Source: an uncultured Lachnospiraceae bacterium
Lineage (GTDB): Bacteria; Bacillota; Clostridia; Lachnospirales; Lachnospiraceae
Assembly: GCA_910578555.1 (NCBI GenBank)
Contig: CAJTPS010000017.1
Coordinates: 1-64,000, forward strand
Length of the DNA: 64,000 nt
Direction: 5' to 3'
The notes below the pieces were generated by a model. It worked only from the letters and a program-made list of their open reading frames with translations. It was not told the origin of the DNA and did not search any database. The stretch's first letter is position 1, and the number at the start of each line of letters is the position of its first letter. Shown here one piece after another: positions 38,818-46,527 of this stretch. The position numbers and the translations under genes are program-made.

Positions 38818-38834
38818 GACTACAATGCATAGTC
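38818..38834 (+). promoter_or_regulatory. Second BlaI-type operator candidate
   Basis: GACTACAATGCATAGTC has the same 17-base frame as the core of the operator at 34485-34501 (GACTACATACAGTAGTC): identical left half, one change in the right arm. It sits seven bases behind the -10 box, as in the first case. Confidence 0.55.
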
Positions 38835-38949
38835 GTTCGGAGTTGCACTGTGTTTTATCCGCGGTAGAAATGCAGAAACGCATTTCAGTGTAATTGTAAC
38901 TTTGTAAAATGAAACTGTTAACGAAAGCATGTTTAAAGGAGGAATACAT

Positions 38950-39270
38950 ATGCGAAAGATGAAGAAAATATTGGCAGAAATTGCTGTAATGACTTTAACG
39001 TCAAGTTCTACGGTAATGGTTTATGCAGAAGAGGCAGATGATACGGACGTAATTGACGCATCAGTTGACGAAAGCTAATTGGGTGACGGTAAGACGCAGG
39101 AGATCTCTTACGGTAAGGAAGGCAATGTCGCGCAGATTGACATGCATGCTGACGGGGTGTATATTGGTACAAAGGACTATGCGGCTTCAGTATCCTGTAA
39201 CGAGGAGCCTTTGGCAGCCTAGAAAATAGAAGTGTATAACGGGAAATTGCTTTCTGACTTTCCGTCATAA
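38950..39270 (+). pseudogene. Decayed secreted-protein gene with two in-frame stops
   Basis: A perfect AGGAGG precedes the ATG at 38950. The frame gives a signal peptide (RKMKK, hydrophobic, VYA-E) and 42 residues before TAA at 39076. The same frame goes on with protein-like sequence (TQEISYGKEGNVAQID) to a TAG at 39220 and then to TAA at 39268. It is best read as one former gene of about 106 codons broken by two nonsense codons. The family is not recognised. Confidence 0.6.
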
Positions 39271-39576
39271 TGCAGAGGGCGATTATGAGAACAAAATATT
39301 TACGCGCAGGTATAATTGTTACTTTGGTAATTATCACAGTCATCTTAAGTATGTATATTGTGCACTTAAGAAATAACAATCCTGTGATTTCCGAAGAAGA
39401 AGCCGGGGAAATTCTGCATAATCGTTTGATTGATTTGTATAAAATTGACCAATGGGAGGAGGAAGTAGTACTCGAGCGGCAGACGGGTTGGCAGCTATGC
39501 GATAACGGTGGATGGCAATAATATACTCTGTTATGATCCTGCAGATGACGAGTGGATTATGTTGGAATATGAGTAA
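39270..39576 (+). pseudogene. Frameshifted gene for a small membrane-anchored protein
   Basis: The ATG at 39270 overlaps the final stop of the previous frame (TAATG). The product starts with a membrane helix (residues 12-32) followed by SEEEAGEILHNRL. Near 39487 the sensible frame shifts by one: the original frame ends at 39521, whereas the +1 frame reads on as GSYAITVDGNNILCYDPAD to a stop at 39574-39576. A single-base indel in the GGGTT run would repair it. Confidence 0.6.
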
Positions 39577-39618
39577 CAAATATCCGAAACAGGAAAGAGA
39601 CGAAGGAGTGAATGCAGT

Positions 39619-39876
39619 ATGCAACCTTTACCTTTATATAGAAAGAAAATCATTACGGTAAGTGATCCGGCAAAGAAAGAACTGGTACAGGGACTCCTTG
39701 CACGGCACAATATAGAGTACAGGATGAGAGCAAAGGAGATTCTACAGAAAAATCCTGTGGATACGGCGCGGGTCGGAACGCTTGGCATGAATCAAACGAA
39801 AATCACATACTCTTTCTATGTGGATAAGGCAGACGTGGAAGCCGCGAAGAGCCTTCTGCGAAGCGGCAGTCTGTGA
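39619..39876 (+). CDS. Small conserved-looking protein, unknown
   Basis: 85 residues, alpha/beta, basic, with no membrane segment. The pattern (short strand, VSDPAKKELVQGLLARHNIEY, strand, DKADVEAAKSLL) is like small ferredoxin-fold or DUF2007-type domains. AAGGAG lies 12 bases before the ATG. It is the only intact gene behind the second BlaI-type operator. Confidence 0.5.
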   Translation: MQPLPLYRKKIITVSDPAKKELVQGLLARHNIEYRMRAKEILQKNPVDTARVGTLGMNQTKITYSFYVDKADVEAAKSLLRSGSL

Positions 39877-39952
39877 GGGGAATGAACGCCGGGTATAATA
39901 CGACATGATCCCGCAGGTAATGTGTAAAAAGTGAAATATGTAAGATAGTAAA

Positions 39953-39994
39953 GGATCAAACGGCAATAGATTTAAGATCGCCGTTTGATCCTTT
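39953..39994 (+). terminator. Hairpin terminator
   Basis: GGATCAAACGGC (39953-39964) pairs with GCCGTTTGATCC (39980-39991), followed by TTTG. It abuts the truncated nuclease gene. Confidence 0.6.
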
Positions 39995-40262
39995 GCTGCA
40001 TGATTTCAACTGTACACAAGCATCCGATATGAATTTTGAACTGATGGCAGACCGGACACGGTATTTGAAAGAAAATCCGAAGGGAGTGAGTGAGATGTGC
40101 CGCATTATGGAGGATATGAGAAATGAATCTTTGAAAGAAGGTATAAAAGAAGCAGCACTCCGTATGCTAGCTGCAGGGCAATATGTCTTAGAAGAAATTG
40201 CGAATATTTCAGGACTTTCCCTTGAAGAAGTAAATCAACTGAAAGCAGAACAAAACGCATAA
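39993..40262 (+). pseudogene. C-terminal fragment of an Rpn-family PD-(D/E)XK nuclease/transposase
   Basis: About 89 codons that match only the C-terminal part of Rpn-type recombination-promoting nucleases: LHDFNCT, MADRTRYLKENPKGVSEMC, and the end repeat LEEIANISGLSLEEV. The catalytic N-terminal two thirds are missing; a hairpin stands where they should be. A start at 40029 could still give a 77-residue peptide, and such C-terminal fragments can be made on their own in this family, but a relic is simpler. Confidence 0.65.
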
Positions 40263-40308
40263 AGCACAGTCATAGAGTCAGGAAAATCATAACTTATCGG
40301 GCGGAGCA

Positions 40309-41553
40309 TCACATGCTCCGCCTGCAGTATGTCCGGACCGTCAGCCACAGGAAAACAGGAATCTCCAGCGCCGGTACGATCATAAGCAGCCACGGCGTCC
40401 ATACGGTGAGCGGACCTACTCCTAGAAATTCAAAATAGTATGTCGCGGCGTAGCTGAAGGAATTGCTTCCGCCGAGAGCGCCGGAGGGCAGCAGTACCCT
40501 CAGATAAGCGGACAGATTATTGCCGATCATCATGTAGAAGACGGACGGGACCAGGACAAATGCGATCGTCAGCCCTGTGGAGAGCGTCGTGTTCTTACAG
40601 GCAGAGGAGATATACAGCACGCAGCTGACGCATGCAAGCAGAGCAATGAAGCCGGCGAGCATGACCAGATTCTGCAGCTGCCCCATATTGATACCAAGCA
40701 GCGTGGATGCCGAGAACAGGATCTGCATGGAAGTCTGACGACATTCCCAGCCGAAAAGACTGTTCGAAATTGCCATGAAGACTGTCATACACAGTGCAAA
40801 TGTGATGATACTGATGGTCAGAGCCGATAATATTTTCACAAAAGCAAGTTTGCGTCTGCCGTGCCTGGTACTGCGCAGAATATCGTCTGCGCCGGTCTGG
40901 TATTCGCTGCTAAACGAAGGCGCTGTGATCATGACGCACAGAAACATCAGCAGAAACAGATAGAAGCCTTCATATTCAAACATGTTGGTATCATAGCCCG
41001 GGTAATAGTAGAAAGGCATAGACACCTTCTCATACATGTCGGCGGCAAGCTGCTGTGCCTGTGGATTCCTCCGCTGTTCCAGCTTCATCAGATCGGTCAG
41101 ATGGGTGCGGCAGCGCTCGTAGAAGTGCAGCGCGTCAGATTCGGTGATTTCCGTATAATCGGGAGCCAGCCCGCTTTCAGAATCCGCCATGACTTCATGC
41201 AGTCTGCTCATGAGCGGTGACCATGGAAAAATCTCTTCATTATGCACGTTGCGGGGAAAATCCCCGTAGAAGTCCCCGTACCGTTTCAGATTCTCCTGAT
41301 AGGCGCGCAGTCCTTCCGCCATCTTTTCGGGCGTTACTTCGCCGGCGTTTGGCTGCTGCAGTTTCTTGCGGATCGCGAGGGCTTCTCGTCCCTTAATCGT
41401 CTTTTCCTGTCCGTTTTCTTCATAAGTAAACCGCACATAAGTAACCGGTACATACGCCATAAAGACAGACAATGCCACCGCCGCCGCAAGGAATAACAGT
41501 GCGCTTCTGGTCCGCAGAATACGTTTTAATTCTTCTCTGTATAATCTGATCAT
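40309..41553 (-). CDS. ABC-2 type transporter permease
   Basis: 414 residues. One helix at the N-terminus, a long external domain (about 45-195), then five or six helices, the layout of ABC-2 permeases with a large first loop (antibiotic or lipid exporters). AAGGAC lies before the ATG. It is the last gene of the sigma/membrane protein/ATPase/permease series, but an inverted-repeat element now separates it from the ATPase gene. Confidence 0.8.
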   Translation of the reverse strand: MIRLYREELKRILRTRSALLFLAAAVALSVFMAYVPVTYVRFTYEENGQEKTIKGREALAIRKKLQQPNAGEVTPEKMAEGLRAYQENLKRYGDFYGDFPRNVHNEEIFPWSPLMSRLHEVMADSESGLAPDYTEITESDALHFYERCRTHLTDLMKLEQRRNPQAQQLAADMYEKVSMPFYYYPGYDTNMFEYEGFYLFLLMFLCVMITAPSFSSEYQTGADDILRSTRHGRRKLAFVKILSALTISIITFALCMTVFMAISNSLFGWECRQTSMQILFSASTLLGINMGQLQNLVMLAGFIALLACVSCVLYISSACKNTTLSTGLTIAFVLVPSVFYMMIGNNLSAYLRVLLPSGALGGSNSFSYAATYYFEFLGVGPLTVWTPWLLMIVPALEIPVFLWLTVRTYCRRSM

Positions 41554-41618
41554 AGTGATAAGTCCTTTCTGTAGATACTATAGATTCGTGCATTGTGGGT
41601 GTTGTGTTCACTTGGTTA

Positions 41619-41849
41619 GGACACATTCCATAAAATGCTCACGCAGTTGTCCTGTGTAGGAGTATGAGATTTTGTTAATATTCCGTTCTATGATTAGCAA
41701 TTTCGGAACAAGGATGTTCCGAAAAGCCCAAATTGAGCCTGGACGGCGAATAGAGGGCGGTTGCGTTCGCATATGATCGTCTTGCCGGAATATTTAGAAA
41801 ATCCATTCGACGGAACACGACACAAGGGAGTATTTTATGGAATGTGTCC
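41619..41849. mobile_element. 231-bp MITE-like element with 18-bp terminal inverted repeats
   Basis: GGACACATTCCATAAAAT at 41619-41636 is repeated exactly in inverted form at 41832-41849, and the match goes on imperfectly for six bases inward. Inside is another perfect inverted repeat, TTTCGGAACA (41701-41710)/TGTTCCGAAA (41715-41724). No transposase frame fits. Size and ends suit a non-autonomous insertion element. A target duplication is not evident. It fills the gap between the ATPase and permease genes. Confidence 0.65.
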
Positions 41850-41864
41850 CTTCATAGTATTACT

Positions 41865-42761
41865 TCATGTCTTGGGAAACAAATCCAGATACAAATCTTC
41901 CAGCGTCGGCGCCTGTGGCATCGCATCCGGAATATCCGTCTGTTTTCCCAGATACCTAAGACAGATGCGTCCGTCTTCCTCATTCCGCAGATTGACGATC
42001 TGTATGCCGGGCTCAGCCTCCCACATGCCGAGTTCCTGCGGCGGGATAAACGCCTGAAATACCCGTCCGTGTATCCGGGAGACTAATTCCTGCGTGGTGC
42101 TGGTCTGCAGGATACTGCCGTTTTTCATAATGGCATTCTGCGAGGCGATGTATTCCACATCAGATACAATGTGCGTGGAGATCAGTACAATCCGGTTCCT
42201 GGCAAATTCTGAGAGCAGATTGCGGAAGCGGACCCGCTCCGCAGGATCAAGCCCGCTGGTGGGTTCATCCAGCACGAGAAATTCGGGATTATTGAGGAGC
42301 GCCTGCGCAATGCCCACACGACGTTTCATACCGCCGGAGAGCTTTAGGATTCTTTTGCGGCGAACATCTGTAAGCGACAGTTCCGTAAGTAATTCGTCGA
42401 TCCGCGCCTTAGCCTGCCGGTCGGTCAGACCTTTGAGGGCGGAGATGTATTCCAGATACTGCTGTACGGTAAACTCGGGATAGAAACCGAACTCCTGCGG
42501 CAGATATCCGATGATGTCACGATAGGCATCGTCAAGCTGTGTGATATCTACGCCGTCGTAGCAGATGCGTCCGGCAGTAGGTTTCATAATACCGCAGATC
42601 ATGCGCATCAGCGTAGTCTTGCCGGAGCCGTTGGCGCCCAAAAGCCCCCATACGCCGGGCGTCAGGCATAAGCTGACATCTTCCACGGCTTTCTTGACAG
42701 GATTACTTCGATTGTTTTTGTCCTTAAAATGTTTAGACACATGTTCTAATGTGATTTCCAT
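41865..42761 (-). CDS. ABC-2 transporter ATP-binding protein
   Basis: 298 residues from the ATG at 42761 (GGAGGAATC upstream). Walker A GANGSGKTT, signature KLSGGMKRRVG, Walker B FLVLDEPTSGLDP, switch His in ISTHIVSD. The C-terminal 80 residues form the extension usual in export ATPases. It would drive the permease encoded downstream and perhaps the small membrane protein encoded upstream. Confidence 0.9.
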   Translation of the reverse strand: MEITLEHVSKHFKDKNNRSNPVKKAVEDVSLCLTPGVWGLLGANGSGKTTLMRMICGIMKPTAGRICYDGVDITQLDDAYRDIIGYLPQEFGFYPEFTVQQYLEYISALKGLTDRQAKARIDELLTELSLTDVRRKRILKLSGGMKRRVGIAQALLNNPEFLVLDEPTSGLDPAERVRFRNLLSEFARNRIVLISTHIVSDVEYIASQNAIMKNGSILQTSTTQELVSRIHGRVFQAFIPPQELGMWEAEPGIQIVNLRNEEDGRICLRYLGKQTDIPDAMPQAPTLEDLYLDLFPKT

Positions 42762-42860
42762 GATTCCTCCATTCCGGAGTTTTTTTGCGATTGAAAAAAG
42801 CACATCAGTGTTTCAATCATTACTCCTTTTGTTTGCGTTGCTTTATTGATGCTGCTTCGC

Positions 42861-43631
42861 CTACGAAAGCATTTTTTCAATCGGTCTGTGCAGACACAGT
42901 CTGCGGCATTCCCGATACAGAATCGTGAGGCAGATCAGACAATATGCTGTAAAGAGACAGTACCTTTCCGGCGGAGCCAGCAGGCGGCTCCTGTCGATCA
43001 GACCGTAACACAACGGAGAGGACAGCAGACAGAGCGCAATACCGGCGGTCTGGAATAAAGCGGGATCGATACGTGTCCACAGCATCAGACAGCAGACTGT
43101 TGCTGTGAGAAACGGAACGACGAGGGATAACAGGGTGACTGATATAGTCAAACCATGTCTTCCGATCAACAGGGCCAGAACGGTCAGCATACCAAGATCT
43201 CCGATGCCGATGAACAATAACTGTGACAGGAGATTACCGCTGACGGCGAAACGAGTTGACTGTTCCAGCTCAAACATGTGATAACGGGCTGTTCTTCTTA
43301 ACAGCGGCAGAGAACTCATCACGACAATGACGCTGCAAAGACACAGGAATTTCGTCAGCGCAGTTCCGGTCCACAGGTTGATCCTGATTGTATAGGTCAT
43401 GAAAAATATCGTGCAGAAGGCGGCAAGCACCATGCCCTGTAAAAACCAGATTTTCCAGGCCAGAAATTTGAGTTGCTTCACAATTAATCCTGTGAGAGAT
43501 AACACAGGTCCGGCGGCCCGGTTCATGGTTCCGGCTTCCGCCTGTACACACCGGATCGTGTCGCGCAGATGTGCGGCGTAGGCAGTATCTTTTTCGACCG
43601 TAAATAAATGATTCCATTGATAGTGGCGCAT
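42861..43631 (-). CDS. Membrane protein of the sigma/ABC operon
   Basis: 256 residues from the ATG at 43631 with AAAGGAGGAAC in front. A soluble N-terminal part of about 65 residues (with LFTVEKDTAYAAHLRDT) is followed by six helices. Position directly after an ECF sigma gene suggests a membrane anti-sigma factor, but no zinc-finger anti-sigma motif is seen; it could also be a second membrane subunit of the ABC system. Unassigned. Confidence 0.6.
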   Translation of the reverse strand: MRHYQWNHLFTVEKDTAYAAHLRDTIRCVQAEAGTMNRAAGPVLSLTGLIVKQLKFLAWKIWFLQGMVLAAFCTIFFMTYTIRINLWTGTALTKFLCLCSVIVVMSSLPLLRRTARYHMFELEQSTRFAVSGNLLSQLLFIGIGDLGMLTVLALLIGRHGLTISVTLLSLVVPFLTATVCCLMLWTRIDPALFQTAGIALCLLSSPLCYGLIDRSRLLAPPERYCLFTAYCLICLTILYRECRRLCLHRPIEKMLS

Positions 43632-43731
43632 ATAGTTCCTCCTTTGATCAGATGATAACACAGATTGTCTGCCGGACTGTGCCGGCAGTCATGAGCGGGA
43701 CCGTCATGTTAGCGCATAATGTGCAGACGGA

Positions 43732-44256
43732 TCACGTGTCAGCCAGTCTGCGCAGCTTCTGTATGGAACGCCTTAGCTTCGTCTGCACTGTCCGCAGGGG
43801 CAGTCCGGTAACGGCAGAGATCTCTTTCAGGCTCAGTTCCTGACCGTACCTGAGCAGGATCAGTTCGCGCTGTTCGGGACTCACACAGTCAAGTGCCCGG
43901 GCAAGCTGCTGGCGGTCTTCAATTCTCTGAAAGCTGCTTTCTGAACGGCAGTCCGCAAGCAACAGTTCCTCGGAAACAAGTTCTGCCGTTGCGGCGGTTT
44001 TGCGCTTGATGTCGATACAGGTATTGGCGGCGATTCGGTAGAGAAAGGATTTAAACTGTCCTCTATGACTATATCGGTCAATAAATCGCACCAGTTTGAG
44101 AAAGGTTTCCTGCGTTGCGTCCAGCGCACTTTCCCTGTCCGGCATGTGCCACATGCAGTAGCGCAGGATGGCGGGATAGTACAGTTCCACCAGTTCGTCC
44201 AGACACTCCCGTCTGCCCTGTTTAATTTGTCTGATCAGTTCATCTTCGCGTGCCAA
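43732..44256 (-). CDS. ECF-type RNA polymerase sigma factor
   Basis: 174 residues from a TTG start at 44256 with AGGAGGAAGG seven bases upstream. Region 2 (YYPAILRYCMWHM...DATQETFLKL) and region 4 (LSLKEISAVTGLPLRTVQTKLRRSIQKLR) are both clear. First gene of the operon with the membrane protein and ABC genes. The leader holds a long inverted repeat next to the ribosome site. Target promoters are not known. Confidence 0.9.
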   Translation of the reverse strand: MAREDELIRQIKQGRRECLDELVELYYPAILRYCMWHMPDRESALDATQETFLKLVRFIDRYSHRGQFKSFLYRIAANTCIDIKRKTAATAELVSEELLLADCRSESSFQRIEDRQQLARALDCVSPEQRELILLRYGQELSLKEISAVTGLPLRTVQTKLRRSIQKLRRLADT

Positions 44257-44269
44257 GATACCTTCCTCC

Positions 44270-44371
44270 TATAGTCAACGACATTGAAATTTCGGTTTTG
44301 ATCCTCCTTTAACTTTCGTATAAGTATTGGACAGAAGGACGAAGCAGAGATTTGTTATGTCGTTAACTATA
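44270..44371. promoter_or_regulatory. 15-bp inverted repeats in the sigma-factor leader
   Basis: TATAGTCAACGACAT (44270-44284) and ATGTCGTTAACTATA (44357-44371) match in inverted form at 14 of 15 positions and enclose 72 bases. The inner copy touches the ribosome site of the sigma gene, so the mRNA could fold a long stem right before it. An internal AAGGAGGATC without start lies between. Confidence 0.55.
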
Positions 44372-44418
44372 CTTATAAAACGTAAAGGATATACAGAATG
44401 ATTCACTTTTATGTAAGA

Positions 44419-44452
44419 AATTCCCCGGCGTATTTCGAGTTTGCGAAGCGAT
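44419..44452 (+). repeat. Chromosomal repeat unit at the left side of the mobile element
   Basis: AATTCC...TTTCGAGTTTGCGAAGC matches the two 40-base units at 58277-58356 on the other side of the element, in the same orientation. The element thus went into an existing row of these units. Confidence 0.65.
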
Positions 44453-44455
44453 AAA

Positions 44456-44496
44456 AAAAGACCGGTCGGCAAATGGGCGGTGGTCGTAAAACAGTA
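44456..44496 (+). other. attL of the integrated element
   Basis: AAAAG, then the core ACCGGTC (44461-44467), then the inner arm ending in CGTAAAACAGTA (44485-44496). The arm is repeated inverted at the right end. This is the layout expected for a large serine recombinase attachment site. Confidence 0.75.
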
Positions 44497-44547
44497 TTAG
44501 GCAAAAGCCTGAAAACCTTGTGTTTCCAGGGGGCGGCGTGACTTCGG

Positions 44548-46185
44548 TCACGCCGTTTCCCCTTTCATCAGTTCATCCAGAGGGATGAAGCCCATGCCGT
44601 CATACTTGATGTGGATGCTCTGGCGGCGCTTGCCGCTGGATTTGTCCGGGGCCTCCACATAGATGGCCTGCACTAGTTCCCGAAGGGCATAGGGGTCAAG
44701 GGCCTCAATGCCCACATACTTGTGCGCCTTCTGGATGAACTTCTCAATGTTCTCGTTCTGTCGTTCCTGTACTTCAATGTCCTGCCGCAGGGTGATGACC
44801 TCGGCCTCCAACTGTTTCTGCTCCGCCTCATAGCTCTGGCTCAGCATATCGAACCGCTCGTCACTCAAGCGCCCACTGGCGTTGTCCTCGTAAATCTTAA
44901 TGAAAAGCCGTTTCAGTTCGGTGATACGCTTTTCGTCCCGGCTGAGCTGCTTGCGGATGGCCTGCAATTTCTCCGCACTCTCCAGCTTCATCTGCTGTTC
45001 CATCACTGTGCGGAAGTAGTCCTCATGCCGGAGGATATACCCCATCACTAGCTGCATATGCTTCAGGACCAACTGCTCCAAAACCTTGACCCGGATGAAG
45101 TGGCCGCCGCATTTCTCCCTGTGCTTCTTATGCAGGGAACAGTCAAAGAAATCCTGGGTGAAGTCCCCGTTGTTGGAGGAACCATACTGCATCTTGGAAC
45201 CGCAGTCAGCACAGTAGACCAGCCCGGAGAAGATACTGCTCCTGCCGGTGCGGGTCATGCGGTGACGCTGCTGGCGGATGACCTGGACTTTCTCAAACAC
45301 ATCGTCCTCAATGATGCGCTCATGGGTGTCGGGGAAAACCGCCTGCTTCTCGATTGGTGTCTCGCGCTGTTTCTTGTCCCAGATGGAGTTGGTGTAGGTC
45401 TTGAAGTTCACCGTACAGCCCGTGTACTCCCGGCGCTCCAGGATATTGACAACGGAGCTGTCGCACCAGCCATAGGGGTTTTCCGGGTCCGGATGCGGAG
45501 TAGCGCGCCCCTGCTGTTTCTTGTAGGCGGTGGGCGTCAGCACCTTATCCGCCCGAAGCTGATTGGCGATCTGCTGCGGCCCCCGCCCTTCCATGCACAT
45601 CTGGAAAATGCGCCTTACTACCTGGGCGGCCTCCGGGTCGATCAGCCAGTGCTTCGGGTTCTCCGGGTCTTTCACATAGCCATAAGGGACATTTACCGTC
45701 AAAGGTACGCCGCGCTCACCTTTCGCCTTTTGAATCGCCCGGATTTTACGGCTGGTATCCCGGCAATAAAATTCGTTGAACCAGTTCTTGATGCCCGCAA
45801 AATCGTTGTTGATACTGTTCTGGTCGGCGGTGTCGAAGTTGTCATTGATAGCGATGAACCGGACGCCATTCTGCGGAAAGGTGAAGTTGGTGTAAAGCCC
45901 GGTCAGCGCGGAGTTTCGGCCCAGACGACTGAGGTCTTTCGTGATACAGACCGCCACATGACCCGCCTCAATTTCTGCCAACATCGCCTGAAAGCCGGGG
46001 CGGTCATAGTTTACACCGCTGTAGCCGTCATCAATGAAAAACTTCGGATTGCCGAAATGGTGGTCCTTGCAGTAGCTGAGCAAGATAGCCTTTTGATTCT
46101 CAATGGACAGGGACTCCCCAGCCCGCTCGTCCTCCTGTGACAGGCGGCAGTAGAGGGCCGTGATTTTATTTGTTGCTCCCGACAT
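44548..46185 (-). CDS. Large serine recombinase (integrase of the element)
   Basis: 545 residues from the ATG at 46185 (AAAGGAGGAGAC upstream); a longer in-frame start is discarded. The N-terminal resolvase domain has the catalytic Ser16 in YCRLSQEDE and the arginine helix motif DLSRLGRN. Then come a recombinase domain (about 170-280), a zinc ribbon with CADCGSK...C...C, a coiled coil (about 400-490) and a C-terminal DUF4368-like part. It cuts at the core in attP/attB and joins the strands, and lies at the left end beside attL, as is usual. A hairpin with a CGAA loop overlaps its stop codon. Confidence 0.93.
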   Translation of the reverse strand: MSGATNKITALYCRLSQEDERAGESLSIENQKAILLSYCKDHHFGNPKFFIDDGYSGVNYDRPGFQAMLAEIEAGHVAVCITKDLSRLGRNSALTGLYTNFTFPQNGVRFIAINDNFDTADQNSINNDFAGIKNWFNEFYCRDTSRKIRAIQKAKGERGVPLTVNVPYGYVKDPENPKHWLIDPEAAQVVRRIFQMCMEGRGPQQIANQLRADKVLTPTAYKKQQGRATPHPDPENPYGWCDSSVVNILERREYTGCTVNFKTYTNSIWDKKQRETPIEKQAVFPDTHERIIEDDVFEKVQVIRQQRHRMTRTGRSSIFSGLVYCADCGSKMQYGSSNNGDFTQDFFDCSLHKKHREKCGGHFIRVKVLEQLVLKHMQLVMGYILRHEDYFRTVMEQQMKLESAEKLQAIRKQLSRDEKRITELKRLFIKIYEDNASGRLSDERFDMLSQSYEAEQKQLEAEVITLRQDIEVQERQNENIEKFIQKAHKYVGIEALDPYALRELVQAIYVEAPDKSSGKRRQSIHIKYDGMGFIPLDELMKGETA

Positions 46186-46262
46186 TTCTGTCTCCTCCTT
46201 TATCGGAGCAACTGTCAGTACAGGATTGGTTGACTCTATTTTAGCATGACTCGCTGTGTTTG

Positions 46263-46502
46263 TCACCGGCCCACCTCCATTGTTTCTGCAAAATTTTTGG
46301 CGGCGATGCGTTCCAGCCTGCGGACAAAATTCTCTGTTCCCTCATAGCTTCCTGTGACGGTGTAGACAGTGCCGCCGATTTCCTCCATAACCGTCAATTC
46401 CGGTATCCAATAGGCGGACAGGTTCCGAACATGGATGCGCCCCGCCTCATCAAACCGAAACCGATATTCGGCGGCTTCAATTGCCGTGTTTTTCTCACTC
46501 AT
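46263..46502 (-). CDS. Small transposon-associated protein (TnpW-like)
   Basis: 79 residues. The C-terminal half, IGGTVYTVTGSYEGTENFVRRLERI, resembles the TnpW-type small proteins found beside large serine recombinases in Firmicutes elements. Role unknown; possibly a recombination directionality or regulatory factor. AGGAG lies before the ATG, and it is transcribed with the recombinase gene. Confidence 0.5.
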   Translation of the reverse strand: MSEKNTAIEAAEYRFRFDEAGRIHVRNLSAYWIPELTVMEEIGGTVYTVTGSYEGTENFVRRLERIAAKNFAETMEVGR

Positions 46503-46527
46503 GAAATTTTCACTCCTCTCCCAAAAG

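Noticed and set aside
41761..42057. 98-codon plus-strand frame running from the MITE into the ATPase gene
   Set aside because: It crosses the right terminal repeat into antisense of a certain gene and has no ribosome site.
45058..46140. 360-codon plus-strand frame inside the recombinase gene
   Set aside because: Antisense shadow; the opposite strand has every recombinase motif and a strong ribosome site.
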